Shown piece by piece: positions 7,013 through 14,147 of a stretch of DNA of 14,147 nucleotides. The stretch is from Marinilabiliaceae bacterium (lineage in GTDB: Bacteria > Bacteroidota > Bacteroidia > Bacteroidales > Marinilabiliaceae), in NCBI GenBank assembly GCA_027010905.1, contig JALVBA010000026.1, positions 1 to 14,147 on the forward strand, read 5' to 3'. Position 1 is the first letter of the stretch; each line of letters starts with the position of its first letter. The translations under genes were made by a program, and so were the position numbers. Below the pieces are notes generated by a model. It had not been told where the DNA came from and did not search any database. It worked only from the letters and a program-made list of their open reading frames with translations.

Positions 7013-7031
7013 ATGAGCGAAAAACGGAACT
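7013..7031 (-). repeat. Duplicated tRNA-Gly 3' end (possible att scar)
   Basis: ATGAGCGAAAAACGGAACT matches 18 of 19 bases of 7090-7108, which is the acceptor strand, part of the T arm and three flanking bases of the intact tRNA-Gly. Orientation is the same and the distance is 77 bases. A direct repeat of a tRNA 3' end just downstream of the intact gene is the usual footprint of tRNA-targeted integration, here without a remaining element. A decayed tandem tRNA copy is the alternative. Confidence 0.6.
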
Positions 7032-7049
7032 TCCCGATATCCATCGGGA
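7032..7049. repeat. Short palindrome TCCCGAT/ATCGGGA
   Basis: A perfect 7-bp stem with a 4-base loop (ATCC) lies between the tRNA-Gly copy and the intact tRNA. Palindromes of this CCCGAT...ATCGGG type are, as I recall, frequent between genes in Bacteroidetes. Its function is unknown. Confidence 0.5.
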
Positions 7050-7092
7050 TAGACTTCTCGTCCCTCTACTTTTTTCATTCTAATAATAAATG

Positions 7093-7165
<73 letters not shown>

Positions 7166-7194
7166 AGTTAAAACCATTTTTGATTTAGCGATTG

Positions 7195-7225
7195 CAAAGA
7201 TATATAAATCCTGTTCTAATGCAAA
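7195..7225 (-). promoter_or_regulatory. Consensus Bacteroidetes promoter for the tRNA-Gly/tRNA-Leu transcript
   Basis: On the minus strand TTTG (7225-7222), a 19-base spacer and TATCTTTG (7202-7195) match exactly the -33/-7 consensus of the Bacteroidetes primary sigma factor (TTTG-N19-21-TAnnTTTG). The -7 box ends 29 bases upstream of the tRNA-Gly 5' end, leaving a leader of roughly 20-25 bases. This is the only full promoter match I found in the window. Confidence 0.8.
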
Positions 7226-7351
7226 GAGATTTTTTTGAAAACTATTAACTATACCCTTTAATCTCAATCTTTGGTTTTTGCCATTTGAGTCTTTCAAATT
7301 TTAGTTGTGAAAAGTATCAGATCGCTTAATAAAAAGATATTCTTCTCATAT

Positions 7352-8731
7352 CTACAATAGTCCGGATGGGTTTGTGACAAACATACGGGTACTCTCAGTA
7401 TACTTAATACCGGCAGGTGATTTGTAAATCAGGTCGATATAGAATGCCTTAAACCCTGACTCAGGATATTTAACCTTTACATTAACTGTCTCCTTACTCT
7501 TTGCTTTCAAACTAACGCTGCTCCACTCTTCATCTCTAAAGTCGCGGTCTCCTATTGATGTGGCAGACCATATAACAGCATCAATTAACTTATCACCTGA
7601 AGTAGTCATAGTAACATCAATACCTTTATCTTCCTGTTTTGCGTCCCAACTACATTTTGGATAGTTCATTCCAGAAATGGTAGTGTTGAAAAATGCGTTT
7701 AGCGCCCGTTGAGCTGAATCTGTATTGCTCAGGTCATGACCTGCATTTGGTACGTAATGGATATAGTTCTCGCCCGGAATACTGTTGTAGTAATTTTTAA
7801 TTGCATCAACAGGCCAATACTCATCATTAGTACCTATGAAAATCATCTTGGGCATTGTGAGGCTTTTCCTGTAGGAGTACGGATCAACCATAGTTGAAAT
7901 ATTTTTCCCTGATTCAGATTCAACGTTCTGAGGAATCTCCAATTTTACGTAATCTTCTATTTGAACACTGTACTCTTTCCAGACTTCAATCTGATAGTTT
8001 AGGCTTATTGGCATATTCAATACGTCGATTACCATTGGAGCAATAGCTTCAACTCTTGGGTCAGAAGCACCGGTCAGCCATGTTGTCCATCCGCGTTTGG
8101 ATGCACCCGAAACAATAAATTTTTTAATGTTGGTGTTAAGCTCATCTTTCGAAAATTGTTGAACAGCATCCATTGCACGAACAGCACTCTTCGTCATTGG
8201 GAAGAGGAGAGGCCATGTCATATCGCCATCCTTTTTGTAGTTGTGCAGTGTGAAAGATATTATCTCATCTTCAACCAGACCACCGAAAAGAGGTTGGTTT
8301 GGCACATGTCGTATAATTGCAGTTACTGCACTGTTTGTTTTTGCAATAGTTGCCAGCATCTTTGTCAGGTCATCGTCAGATCCTCCTCTGAACTGAGGCT
8401 CTCCTTTGTCATCAATGTGTCCGCCGGAGATAAAGAGTAACGACTCGTTGTGCTCAATTTTATTGGGAACAAAAATGGTTAACTGATGTTTCCAGATATG
8501 CTTACGCCATTTTTGGGATGTTAAAATCAGGTTGTAGACAGTTATGCCCTCAACTCTCAGAGTGTCTGCCATTATTAGGTCGTAGGTCTTGTCGCCATTA
8601 TTGAGATAGTGTTGTAGTGCCGTTGCCGGAGTTAATGGAGTCTCCTCTTTTGTGCTCTTCTGTATTGTGCCACAAGCGGAGAGTAGTAAAACAGCTATAA
8701 GAATAGCTGTGATGTATGAGAGTTTATTCAT
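7352..8731 (-). CDS. PhoPQ-activated protein (PqaA)-type alpha/beta hydrolase lipoprotein
   Basis: This 459-residue protein matches the PhoPQ-activated pathogenicity-related family (PF10142), alpha/beta hydrolases of unproven substrate. An SPII signal with lipobox LLSAC (Cys20) anchors it in the envelope. Family landmarks are TSQKWRKHIWKHQLTIFVP (72-90), ISGGHID (101-107), the nucleophile elbow VSGASKRGWTTWL (207-219, Ser211), and DPRVEAIAPMVIDVLNM (224-240). IGTNDEYWPVD (299-309) carries the acid and NAGHDL (329-334) the catalytic His332. All three triad positions appear intact. A beta-rich C-terminal part (about 365-459) completes the usual length. It lies 155 bases behind the SIS gene on the same strand, so it may be a separate unit of the same carbohydrate cluster. 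An esterase role on a sugar or cell-wall substrate is an inference. Confidence 0.93.
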   Translation of the reverse strand: MNKLSYITAILIAVLLLSACGTIQKSTKEETPLTPATALQHYLNNGDKTYDLIMADTLRVEGITVYNLILTSQKWRKHIWKHQLTIFVPNKIEHNESLLFISGGHIDDKGEPQFRGGSDDDLTKMLATIAKTNSAVTAIIRHVPNQPLFGGLVEDEIISFTLHNYKKDGDMTWPLLFPMTKSAVRAMDAVQQFSKDELNTNIKKFIVSGASKRGWTTWLTGASDPRVEAIAPMVIDVLNMPISLNYQIEVWKEYSVQIEDYVKLEIPQNVESESGKNISTMVDPYSYRKSLTMPKMIFIGTNDEYWPVDAIKNYYNSIPGENYIHYVPNAGHDLSNTDSAQRALNAFFNTTISGMNYPKCSWDAKQEDKGIDVTMTTSGDKLIDAVIWSATSIGDRDFRDEEWSSVSLKAKSKETVNVKVKYPESGFKAFYIDLIYKSPAGIKYTESTRMFVTNPSGLL

Positions 8732-8775
8732 GTTAGTTAACTTTCAAGTATTTATTAAAAAAACTGATTCATATA

Positions 8776-8788
8776 ATATTGACAATAT
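8776..8788. promoter_or_regulatory. Small palindrome upstream of the PqaA-like gene
   Basis: ATATTG-A-CAATAT is a 6-bp inverted repeat 45 bases upstream of the PqaA-like start codon. It could be an operator half-site pair, but AT-rich palindromes of this size also arise by chance. The rest of 8732-8886 shows no gene and no consensus promoter. Confidence 0.2.
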
Positions 8789-8886
8789 ACGTGTTTTTTT
8801 CCTACCTCCATAAAATGAGAACCATCCTTTTAACCTGTGATATTCAACTGTAACACTGTTTTTCCGCATGTTTAAGAGTTTATTTT

Positions 8887-9522
8887 TTAATAGAAATGGT
8901 GTTCTACAATCTGACATAAAATATGGTATACCGGCAGATGATACTCCTGAACAACAGGTGTGATTGCCGAAGGAACGCGAATAGAGACATCGCAATACTC
9001 TTTTAGGTTACCTCCTGTTTCTCCGGTAAGACCAATCACTTTTAATCCTTTAGCTTTGGCCGTAATTGCAGCATCAATAATGTTTTGCGAGTTTCCGGAT
9101 GTTGTAATACCAATCAGGATGTCCTCCTTGTTTCCGTAGCCCAGAACCTGTTGAGCGTATATAAAGTCACCTCCAATATCATTTGAGATTGCTGAGATAA
9201 GTGCAGCATGTGAATTGAGTGAGATTGCAGGGAGGCCTCGCTCAAGCTTCTCAGATAAAAGCTCTCCACGTTCAGGTGAGACACCTTTCAAATCATCTGC
9301 AAAACCTGCCTGTACAGGTCTATTTTTAGAGAAGCTCTTCAATAGTTCGCCAACGATATGGTCGGCATCAGCTGCACTGCCACCATTTCCACAAATCAGA
9401 AGTTTACCACCGTTCTGATAACAATTGATTATTGAATCAGCGGCAGCCTCAATCTCGTCAATACAAGATTCGAGGGCAGGGTAACGCTCGGTGAGTATAT
9501 TTAATAGTGTTTTTTTATCCAT
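8887..9522 (-). CDS. SIS-domain sugar-phosphate isomerase, GmhA-like
   Basis: This 211-residue cytosolic protein has a single SIS domain of the sedoheptulose-7-phosphate isomerase type. CGNGGSAADADHIVGEL (44-60) binds the phosphate and supplies His55 and Glu59. TTSGNS (140-145) is the second phosphate loop, and QEYHLPVYHILCQIVE (192-207) supplies the catalytic Glu/His pair. A longer insert at about 68-102 (DDLKGVSPERGELLSEKLERG) is not in classical GmhA, so the true substrate may be another ketose or aldose phosphate. I use ATG 9522 (MDKKTLLN) rather than a start 10 codons earlier. That ATG overlaps the stop of the upstream HAD remnant in ATGGATAA, the mark of translational coupling. It is the last gene of the tight operon. 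Confidence 0.92.
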   Translation of the reverse strand: MDKKTLLNILTERYPALESCIDEIEAAADSIINCYQNGGKLLICGNGGSAADADHIVGELLKSFSKNRPVQAGFADDLKGVSPERGELLSEKLERGLPAISLNSHAALISAISNDIGGDFIYAQQVLGYGNKEDILIGITTSGNSQNIIDAAITAKAKGLKVIGLTGETGGNLKEYCDVSIRVPSAITPVVQEYHLPVYHILCQIVEHHFY

Positions 9523-9859
9523 TATAGTTAATAATTTTCGAAAGAGTCTCAATTAGTTTTTCGTGTTGTGAGAAATCATTGATTAAGATATCAGCTCCCG
9601 ATTTAATCAGTCTTGTACGTTTCTCGGCTTTGAGGTCGTACTTTTGCACTTCGTCGCTGGCAATTCTCAAAGTAATACCTTCGAATTTGTGGCAATCTTT
9701 TATCTCTACCGGATCATCACCTGCTTCCACAACAACCTGTCCGTTGTGCAGCGCAAAGGATGTTAGTTCTGTACATAGGGCTAGTTGGTGTGTGTTTGTG
9801 CCTTTGCAGCAAACAATATAACTAACCCTGTTATCACCATTACATTTCTCATATTTCAA
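9515..9859 (-). pseudogene. Truncated HAD-superfamily phosphatase, C-terminal remnant
   Basis: The frame encodes 114 residues whose C-terminal two thirds look like the end of a HAD hydrolase. GDDPVEI at 47-53 fits motif IV (GDxPVEI), followed by GITLRIASDEVQKYDL and SGADILINDFSQHEKL (87-102). Motifs I (DxDxT), II and III are absent, and the first about 35 residues match nothing I know. The only possible start is TTG 9859, because a stop lies 10 bases upstream, and there is no ATG in the frame. It begins 12 bases after the DUF6807 stop and overlaps the SIS start by 8 bases. I read it as an internal-deletion remnant kept in the operon. It may still be translated to couple SIS expression, or it may have gained a new role. 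A catalytic phosphatase is unlikely. Confidence 0.65.
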
Positions 9860-9871
9860 TTGTAATAATTA

Positions 9872-10936
9872 TTAATCTCCCTTTATAAAGTATTGATAAT
9901 CTTTATCAATACGGCTCTTTGTTGATTTTTCGGATAGTATCTCAACACGATATTTGAAAGTAACACTCTCGTTTGGATTCAGGGTGTAGTTCAACTCCTC
10001 TTTGCCATTACTAAATGTTTTCTGACCAAGTGGGTTGGCTGCGAACAAACCGTAGCCTCTGGCGTGCCAATAAGTAGGATAGCCGGGGTTGGAAGGATTA
10101 TCCATGATAACTATACTCACATCCTTTGAATCAATAGTTCCGTTAAGAATCATCCATTGTGCTCTTTTGCCCCAAACATCCATTCCTTCTACTCCATTAC
10201 TGCTAATGTAGTGTCCGGTTACTCCCGTATTATCTAAAACAGCAACTTCTGTTTTATTACCGTGAGCGTCACTTAATGTGACAGGTTTGTTGCTTGGGTG
10301 TTCTAATTGGCGGGCAACACGTACTCCATACATCCCCTCTTTGGTATCGTTAAAAACAACCTTCTCATTTTGCGCAGTCAGTATTGTTGTTCTGTCGATA
10401 ATCCGAACACTATCTTTCACAATAAAACTGAATGTTGTGTTCTCTTTCAGCAATATAGAACTATCAGGCTTCAACCAGTTTGCCAAAACAGAGAGTTCAG
10501 CCTTTCCGTTAATATTTATAATTTCAGTTATTTTTTCGTTTCTGATGGTTCCCAATTCATCTCTTCGCTCCTTTGGAATAGCATCTGAATTGCCCCAGAA
10601 GTCCAGTCCGTTCACATCTCCATAGTTGAACCATAAACCAATATGGTGTGGATGGTCAGTTCTCTCACCGGGTCTAGGATTGAGAGGATAGCCCCGTGTG
10701 ATATCCACTCCGTTTGGAGAAATAAGAGGATAGAGAACAGGTTTTTTTAATACCGAGATTGTATCGTTGTAGAGGTAAGAGGTAAATAGCTTACCATCAA
10801 CAAAGACATCTACCTTCTGCCCCGAATCATCTTTAACAATAGTAATTTTCGGCATTTCAGCGTTTTTCTTTTTAGGGGAGGGTGAGCAGCCCACAATAAG
10901 CAGGCTGATTAAAGTAAATAGAAATATGTGTCTCAT
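9872..10936 (-). CDS. DUF6807 (PmoA-like) family lipoprotein
   Basis: This 354-residue protein has an SPII signal with lipobox IVGC (Cys17). The mature part matches the DUF6807 family, often annotated 'PmoA family' although unrelated to methane oxidation in practice. Landmarks are FTSYLYND (51-58), KPVLYPLISPNGVDITRGYPL (65-85), the histidine cluster ERTDHPHHIGLWFNYGDVNG (91-110), FWGNSD, and a late YWHARGYGLFAANPLG. Such proteins are beta-rich and occur in carbohydrate clusters of Bacteroidetes and Planctomycetes beside Gfo/Idh/MocA oxidoreductases, as here. The conserved His residues suggest a metal or sugar site, but the activity is unknown. It starts 3 bases after the oxidoreductase stop, so the two are surely co-transcribed. 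Confidence 0.9.
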   Translation of the reverse strand: MRHIFLFTLISLLIVGCSPSPKKKNAEMPKITIVKDDSGQKVDVFVDGKLFTSYLYNDTISVLKKPVLYPLISPNGVDITRGYPLNPRPGERTDHPHHIGLWFNYGDVNGLDFWGNSDAIPKERRDELGTIRNEKITEIININGKAELSVLANWLKPDSSILLKENTTFSFIVKDSVRIIDRTTILTAQNEKVVFNDTKEGMYGVRVARQLEHPSNKPVTLSDAHGNKTEVAVLDNTGVTGHYISSNGVEGMDVWGKRAQWMILNGTIDSKDVSIVIMDNPSNPGYPTYWHARGYGLFAANPLGQKTFSNGKEELNYTLNPNESVTFKYRVEILSEKSTKSRIDKDYQYFIKGD

Positions 10937-10939
10937 AGC

Positions 10940-12424
10940 TTAAACATTTTTTGGTACAAAATAATCATCTCTGTAATCGCGTGTGAGTAATTTGTTAGCC
11001 TCTTTATCTTTGATAAATGTCTCTTCCTGTCCATCAAGTCTTAGTTCTCGGCCAACACGATATGAGATGTTAGCTATTAGCGGAAGTACAGTAGACATGT
11101 GTCCTGATTCAACATCACTTGTTAATATCTTATGGTCACGAGCTCTAACAGCAGCAATAAAGTTTTCGAATATACCGCCACCACCTCCACCGGTAAGGTC
11201 AAGAGGATTGTACGAATCATCCTTTTCTCCTGATGTTGGTCCCGGCTCATTCTTACGTCCGAAGAATGTTTGCCAGTTTCCACCTGAATCAATCTGCATC
11301 CATCCCTCAGTACCCAAAACAATTGTACCGATTTTTACAGGCTCAGCATTTGAATATGCAGATATCTTTCCGTTGGCAGTAATGTTAATGTCAGGAAGAA
11401 GTATACCTTCAGGATTTGTGAAGAGCCCTCGGGTACCGAATTCAAGAATTTTTCCATCTCCGTACTCAAAGAATGAACTTTGAACATTAGGAGTGTTTTG
11501 TGCCGATTTATATGCAAAGTATCCTCCTACCGAGCTAACTCTCTTTGGTAACTCATCTTTGCCTAAAGCCCATCGAGCCACATCGAACTGATGAGGGCCC
11601 TGATTCCCGGTGTCGCCGTTACCGTAATCCCAATTCCAGTGCCAGTTGTAATGAAACCTGTTTCTGTTGAATGGCCTTTTAGGAGCCGGTCCTAACCACA
11701 TATCGTAGTGCACCTTGTCGAGATACGCCTGAGTATAGGGTGTTTCGTAACTGCTACTCTCCAGATTCATCCTGAACTTCTCACCATCTTTCATCGATCC
11801 GTCAGGGTAATTGCCAATATCCGGTCGTGGCTTGAAACACAACCCACGGGTCATGTAAATATCACCCAACTTACCATCTCTGATAAATTTGATTGCCCTG
11901 TTGGTATTTACAAATGAGCGGTTTTGGAATCCCACCTGCATCATAACATTATATTTACGGGCTGCCTCAATCATCTTTGTTCCTTCCCACACATTGTGTG
12001 AAGCAGGCTTCTCAACATAAACATGCTTACCGGCTTGAGCTGCCCAAATAGAAGCCAGAGCATGCCAATGGTTTGGAGTAGCAACAGACACAGCATCTAT
12101 ATCCTTATCGTCAAATACACGTCGCATATCCCATTCAGTCTGCGGAGTGTATCCGGCTTGCGCTTCCACCTCTTTTAATCTTCGGTTAAACTGGTTTTCA
12201 TCAACATCCACAAGATATTTCAAGTGCACACCTTTAATATCTAAAAAATTATTAATATGTGAGCTTCCTCGTCCACGTATCCCAATTACAGCCATGTTAA
12301 TTCTGTCATTTGAGCCCATGATACGTGAATATGATTTAGCACTTGCCGACATCAATACCGACCCGGCAGCAACTCCAAGCGATCCTTTTTTTACAAACTC
12401 TCTTCTCGAGATACTTTTTTTCAT
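10940..12424 (-). CDS. Tat-exported Gfo/Idh/MocA-family oxidoreductase
   Basis: This 494-residue NAD(P)-dependent sugar oxidoreductase starts with a twin-arginine signal (SRREFVKK at 6-13, then a GVAAGSVLMSASAKS core), so it should fold with its cofactor before export to the periplasm. The Rossmann glycine motif is modified to VIGIRGRGSSHI (46-57). VATPNHWHA (114-122) and the signature VEKPASHN (137-144) follow. The C-terminal half is the usual beta-sheet substrate domain, with a DYGNGDTGNQGPHQFDVARW stretch carrying a His likely to act in catalysis. The family oxidises or epimerises sugar hydroxyls, including C3 oxidation of glycosides. It sits 32 bases after the 3-keto-disaccharide hydrolase gene, which makes a 3-keto-glycoside route plausible though unproven. 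Confidence 0.95.
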   Translation of the reverse strand: MKKSISRREFVKKGSLGVAAGSVLMSASAKSYSRIMGSNDRINMAVIGIRGRGSSHINNFLDIKGVHLKYLVDVDENQFNRRLKEVEAQAGYTPQTEWDMRRVFDDKDIDAVSVATPNHWHALASIWAAQAGKHVYVEKPASHNVWEGTKMIEAARKYNVMMQVGFQNRSFVNTNRAIKFIRDGKLGDIYMTRGLCFKPRPDIGNYPDGSMKDGEKFRMNLESSSYETPYTQAYLDKVHYDMWLGPAPKRPFNRNRFHYNWHWNWDYGNGDTGNQGPHQFDVARWALGKDELPKRVSSVGGYFAYKSAQNTPNVQSSFFEYGDGKILEFGTRGLFTNPEGILLPDINITANGKISAYSNAEPVKIGTIVLGTEGWMQIDSGGNWQTFFGRKNEPGPTSGEKDDSYNPLDLTGGGGGGIFENFIAAVRARDHKILTSDVESGHMSTVLPLIANISYRVGRELRLDGQEETFIKDKEANKLLTRDYRDDYFVPKNV

Positions 12425-12456
12425 GATAGTAGGATTTTAATGAATAGATATAGTTT

Positions 12457-13257
12457 TTAGTCTTTTAACCTTTTGATTTTGATATTACGAAACCAACAAT
12501 CATTTCCGTGGTTTTGCAGGGCGATGCGGGCAACTTTATGCTTATTGAAATCGCTGTAGTTTCGGTATTTACTATTTCTAAACAGCTCATGAAATTCAGG
12601 AGAGTTGAGTTGATACTCTACCACCTTAACACCATTTAACCAGTGCTCCCCATGATTTTTGTTGAATACAATCATCCCGGTATTGAACTTACCAACAGGT
12701 TTTAGATGTTTGTTTTTTGTTACAATTAAATCATACAGTGAAGCAGCTGTATGAGTTAGTTTTGAGATGTCCTTGTTGTTAATATCATCGATAACCTGAT
12801 ATTCAAAACCCAATGCACCTTTCATCCCTTGTTTCAAGGAGTACTCCTCAATAACGTTATATTTTACTCCACTATTGCTACTCATTGCTACTTTCCATTC
12901 AAACTTCAGGATGAAGTTATTAAACGTTGTGTCAGTAATTAAGTCTCCACCTTTTACCGGCTGACCGTCAGGAAGTGTAGGGACAAGGCCGGAGTCAATC
13001 TTTCTGATACATCCGTCTTCGACTTTCCAATGATTTTCCGGTATGCCGGTTATTCCTATGCCTCTCCAATGATTCATGGTCTTGCCATCAAATAGTAGCT
13101 GCCATCCATCGGCTTTCTCTTTTGCTGACAGAGTATTTGCAGGAAGTAAGGCGGATTCCTTACTATTCCTTTTAGTATTCGACTGGCAACAACATGAGAG
13201 AAGAGTTGCCATGAATAGTGTAACTATAATGAATGTGTTTCTATTGATAATATTCAT
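12457..13257 (-). CDS. 3-keto-disaccharide hydrolase domain (DUF1080) lipoprotein
   Basis: From ATG 13257 this is a 266-residue lipoprotein with lipobox LLSC (Cys22). The frame stays open for 28 codons further upstream, but that extension would bury the signal peptide, so I reject it. Residues about 49-263 form a PF06439 beta-sandwich: DGWQLLFDGKTMNHWRG (50-66), WKVEDGCI, FILKFEWKVAMSSNSGVKYNV (115-135), LGFEYQVIDD, and the closing IALQNHGNDCWFRNIKIK (245-262). Characterised relatives cleave 3-keto-glycosides made by partner oxidoreductases. It is the first gene of the operon, just before the Gfo/Idh/MocA gene, which fits that partnership. A small glycoside as substrate is an inference. Confidence 0.92.
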   Translation of the reverse strand: MNIINRNTFIIVTLFMATLLSCCCQSNTKRNSKESALLPANTLSAKEKADGWQLLFDGKTMNHWRGIGITGIPENHWKVEDGCIRKIDSGLVPTLPDGQPVKGGDLITDTTFNNFILKFEWKVAMSSNSGVKYNVIEEYSLKQGMKGALGFEYQVIDDINNKDISKLTHTAASLYDLIVTKNKHLKPVGKFNTGMIVFNKNHGEHWLNGVKVVEYQLNSPEFHELFRNSKYRNYSDFNKHKVARIALQNHGNDCWFRNIKIKRLKD

Positions 13258-13266
13258 ATTTTCATT

Positions 13267-13309
13267 TTTAACCACTAATGCAACGAATTTACACAAATCT
13301 ACACAAATT
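13267..13309 (-). repeat. Formulaic GTGTA/ATTTGTGTA repeat in operon leader
   Basis: On the minus strand the leader reads ATTTGTGTA-GATTTGTGTA-AATTCGTTGCATTAGTGG, with a tandem 9-base unit (ATTTGTGTA). Near-identical phrases are, as I recall, scattered between genes in many Bacteroidetes. Inside it TAGATTTG (13301-13294) also fits the -7 consensus TAnnTTTG, though no -33 TTTG lies at the right distance. Confidence 0.4.
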
Positions 13310-13357
13310 ATCGTTATCACCGGTGTTTTATTATTATACATTTTATGTATATATTAT

Positions 13358-13365
13358 TATCTTTG
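13358..13365 (+). promoter_or_regulatory. Possible -7 promoter element for the esterase-like gene
   Basis: TATCTTTG matches TAnnTTTG exactly and ends 43 bases upstream of the esterase ATG, in the divergent spacer. The -33 position lacks TTTG, so regulation by an activator is possible. Confidence 0.35.
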
Positions 13366-13408
13366 AATCTGAAAACTATATGAAGCTAACTAAACTAAAA
13401 TCAAAAAA

Positions 13409-14147
13409 ATGAACATAATTCATCTATCTTCTACAGTCATTATTTTCAGTATTTTCCTATTTTTTCAGAGTATGCATTTTACAGTTTCTGCCCAAGAAAC
13501 GGAAAAATCAATGCTTTGTACTGGTCAATATCAAACTGAAAAAGAGGCAGTTGAACAATTGAAACGTTTTGCTGAAAGTTACAGTACGGTTGACGAGTGG
13601 GAACAACGAGCAGAGATTATTCGTCAGGGAATCTTAACCGGTGCAGAGTTATCTCCGCTTCCCGCAAAAACCTATCAAAATGTAATCTACCGAAACTATC
13701 GCGAGCACAACGGATATTCGGTAATAAATGTTGCATTCGAAAGTTTTCCGGGAGTTTTTGTTACTGGCAGTTTATATAAACCGCTAGATACCTACACAAA
13801 ATCACCTGCAATACTTTGTCCGCACGGACACTGGTCGAGTGCAGATGATTATGGGCGATATCGCATAGATATGCAAAAACGTTGTGCAATGTTGGCAAAA
13901 ATGGGGGCTGTAGTTTTATCGTACGACATGGTTGGCTACGGTCAGATGCGCGAAGCTGGCTGGGAACACGAGCGTCCTAAAACTTTAAAGATACAGTTAT
14001 GGAACAGTATTCGGGGCGTCGATTTTCTCAGCAATTTGCCTGAAGTTGACACCGAAAGAATTGCTGCAACCGGAGCTTCTGGAGGAGGCACACAAACATT
14101 TTTACTAGCAGCAGTAGACGAGCGTTTGGCGGTTTCGGTGCCCGTAG
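13409..14147 (+). CDS. Secreted acetylxylan-esterase-like alpha/beta hydrolase (3' end outside window)
   Basis: The reading frame opens at ATG 13409 and is still open at the window end (246 codons seen). A Sec signal peptide (hydrophobic core about 8-22, likely cleavage after VSA near residue 28) precedes an alpha/beta hydrolase. VTGSLYKP (118-125) and the oxyanion-type CPHGHW (137-142) are followed by LSYDMVGYGQ (170-179). The nucleophile elbow is TGASGGGTQT (221-230, Ser224). The acid and His of the triad lie past the window. The layout matches the acetylxylan esterase/dienelactone-hydrolase-like group common in polysaccharide clusters, so it may remove acetyl or other esters from a glycan. 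It diverges from the DUF1080 operon across a 151-base spacer, suggesting shared control. Confidence 0.88.
   Translation, partial: MNIIHLSSTVIIFSIFLFFQSMHFTVSAQETEKSMLCTGQYQTEKEAVEQLKRFAESYSTVDEWEQRAEIIRQGILTGAELSPLPAKTYQNVIYRNYREHNGYSVINVAFESFPGVFVTGSLYKPLDTYTKSPAILCPHGHWSSADDYGRYRIDMQKRCAMLAKMGAVVLSYDMVGYGQMREAGWEHERPKTLKIQLWNSIRGVDFLSNLPEVDTERIAATGASGGGTQTFLLAAVDERLAVSVPV

Noticed and set aside
8744..8995. 83-residue minus-strand frame between the SIS and PqaA-like genes
   Set aside because: Most of its N-terminal half overlaps SIS in another frame. The remaining 41 codons (from ATG 8869) have no recognisable features or ribosome site.
9523..9552. 10-codon upstream extension of the SIS gene
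   Set aside because: ATG 9522 gives the usual family N-terminus and the coupling overlap. The extension lies inside the HAD frame and adds no conserved residues.
10983..11483. 166-residue plus-strand frame opposite the oxidoreductase
   Set aside because: Antisense shadow of a strongly conserved gene, with low-complexity Pro/Ser composition.
13258..13341. 28-codon upstream extension of the DUF1080 gene
   Set aside because: It would place about 28 residues before the lipoprotein signal and runs through the repeat-containing leader. ATG 13257 gives a normal SPII signal.

Overview
The window looks like chromosomal DNA from an AT-rich member of the Bacteroidetes (Bacteroidota). Four things point there: several short SPII lipoprotein signals, a CarboxypepD_reg-like protein, a Bacteroidetes-type promoter (TTTG-N19-TAnnTTTG) in front of the tRNA genes, and a carbohydrate-utilisation cluster built from families common in that phylum. 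No mobile-element gene, CRISPR array or rRNA is visible.

Left part (1-5108): cytidine deaminase; a roughly 460-base intergenic stretch rich in short palindromes; an SLC13-type anion permease with two internal TrkA-C/RCK-C domains; a convergent secreted CarboxypepD_reg-like protein; and a divergent coiled-coil lipoprotein that resembles the N-terminal part of OmpA/MotB-type lipoproteins but has no OmpA domain.

Middle (5109-7351): a minus-strand protein with a charged repeat region fused to a GH16 fold. It has no signal peptide, and both catalytic glutamates are replaced, so it looks like a pseudoenzyme. Diverging from it is a 56-residue Cys-motif/membrane microprotein with a T10 tract at its start. 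Next come tRNA-Gly(GCC) and tRNA-Leu(GAG), probably one minus-strand transcript with a recognisable promoter and terminator. Between the tRNAs lie a duplicated tRNA-Gly 3' end, a short palindrome and a perfect 20-bp inverted repeat, which looks like a scar of an old insertion.

Right part (7352-14147): a carbohydrate cluster. One tight minus-strand operon reads 3-keto-disaccharide hydrolase (DUF1080) -> Tat-exported Gfo/Idh/MocA oxidoreductase -> DUF6807 (PmoA-like) lipoprotein -> truncated HAD remnant -> SIS-domain sugar-phosphate isomerase. A PhoPQ-activated-protein-type (PqaA) alpha/beta hydrolase lipoprotein follows on the same strand. A secreted acetylxylan-esterase-like hydrolase diverges from the operon head and runs off the window. 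Together these suggest periplasmic or surface processing of a glycoside by oxidation and de-esterification, then cytoplasmic handling of a sugar phosphate. The substrate cannot be read from the sequence. No SusC/SusD pair or conventional active glycoside hydrolase is present in the window.
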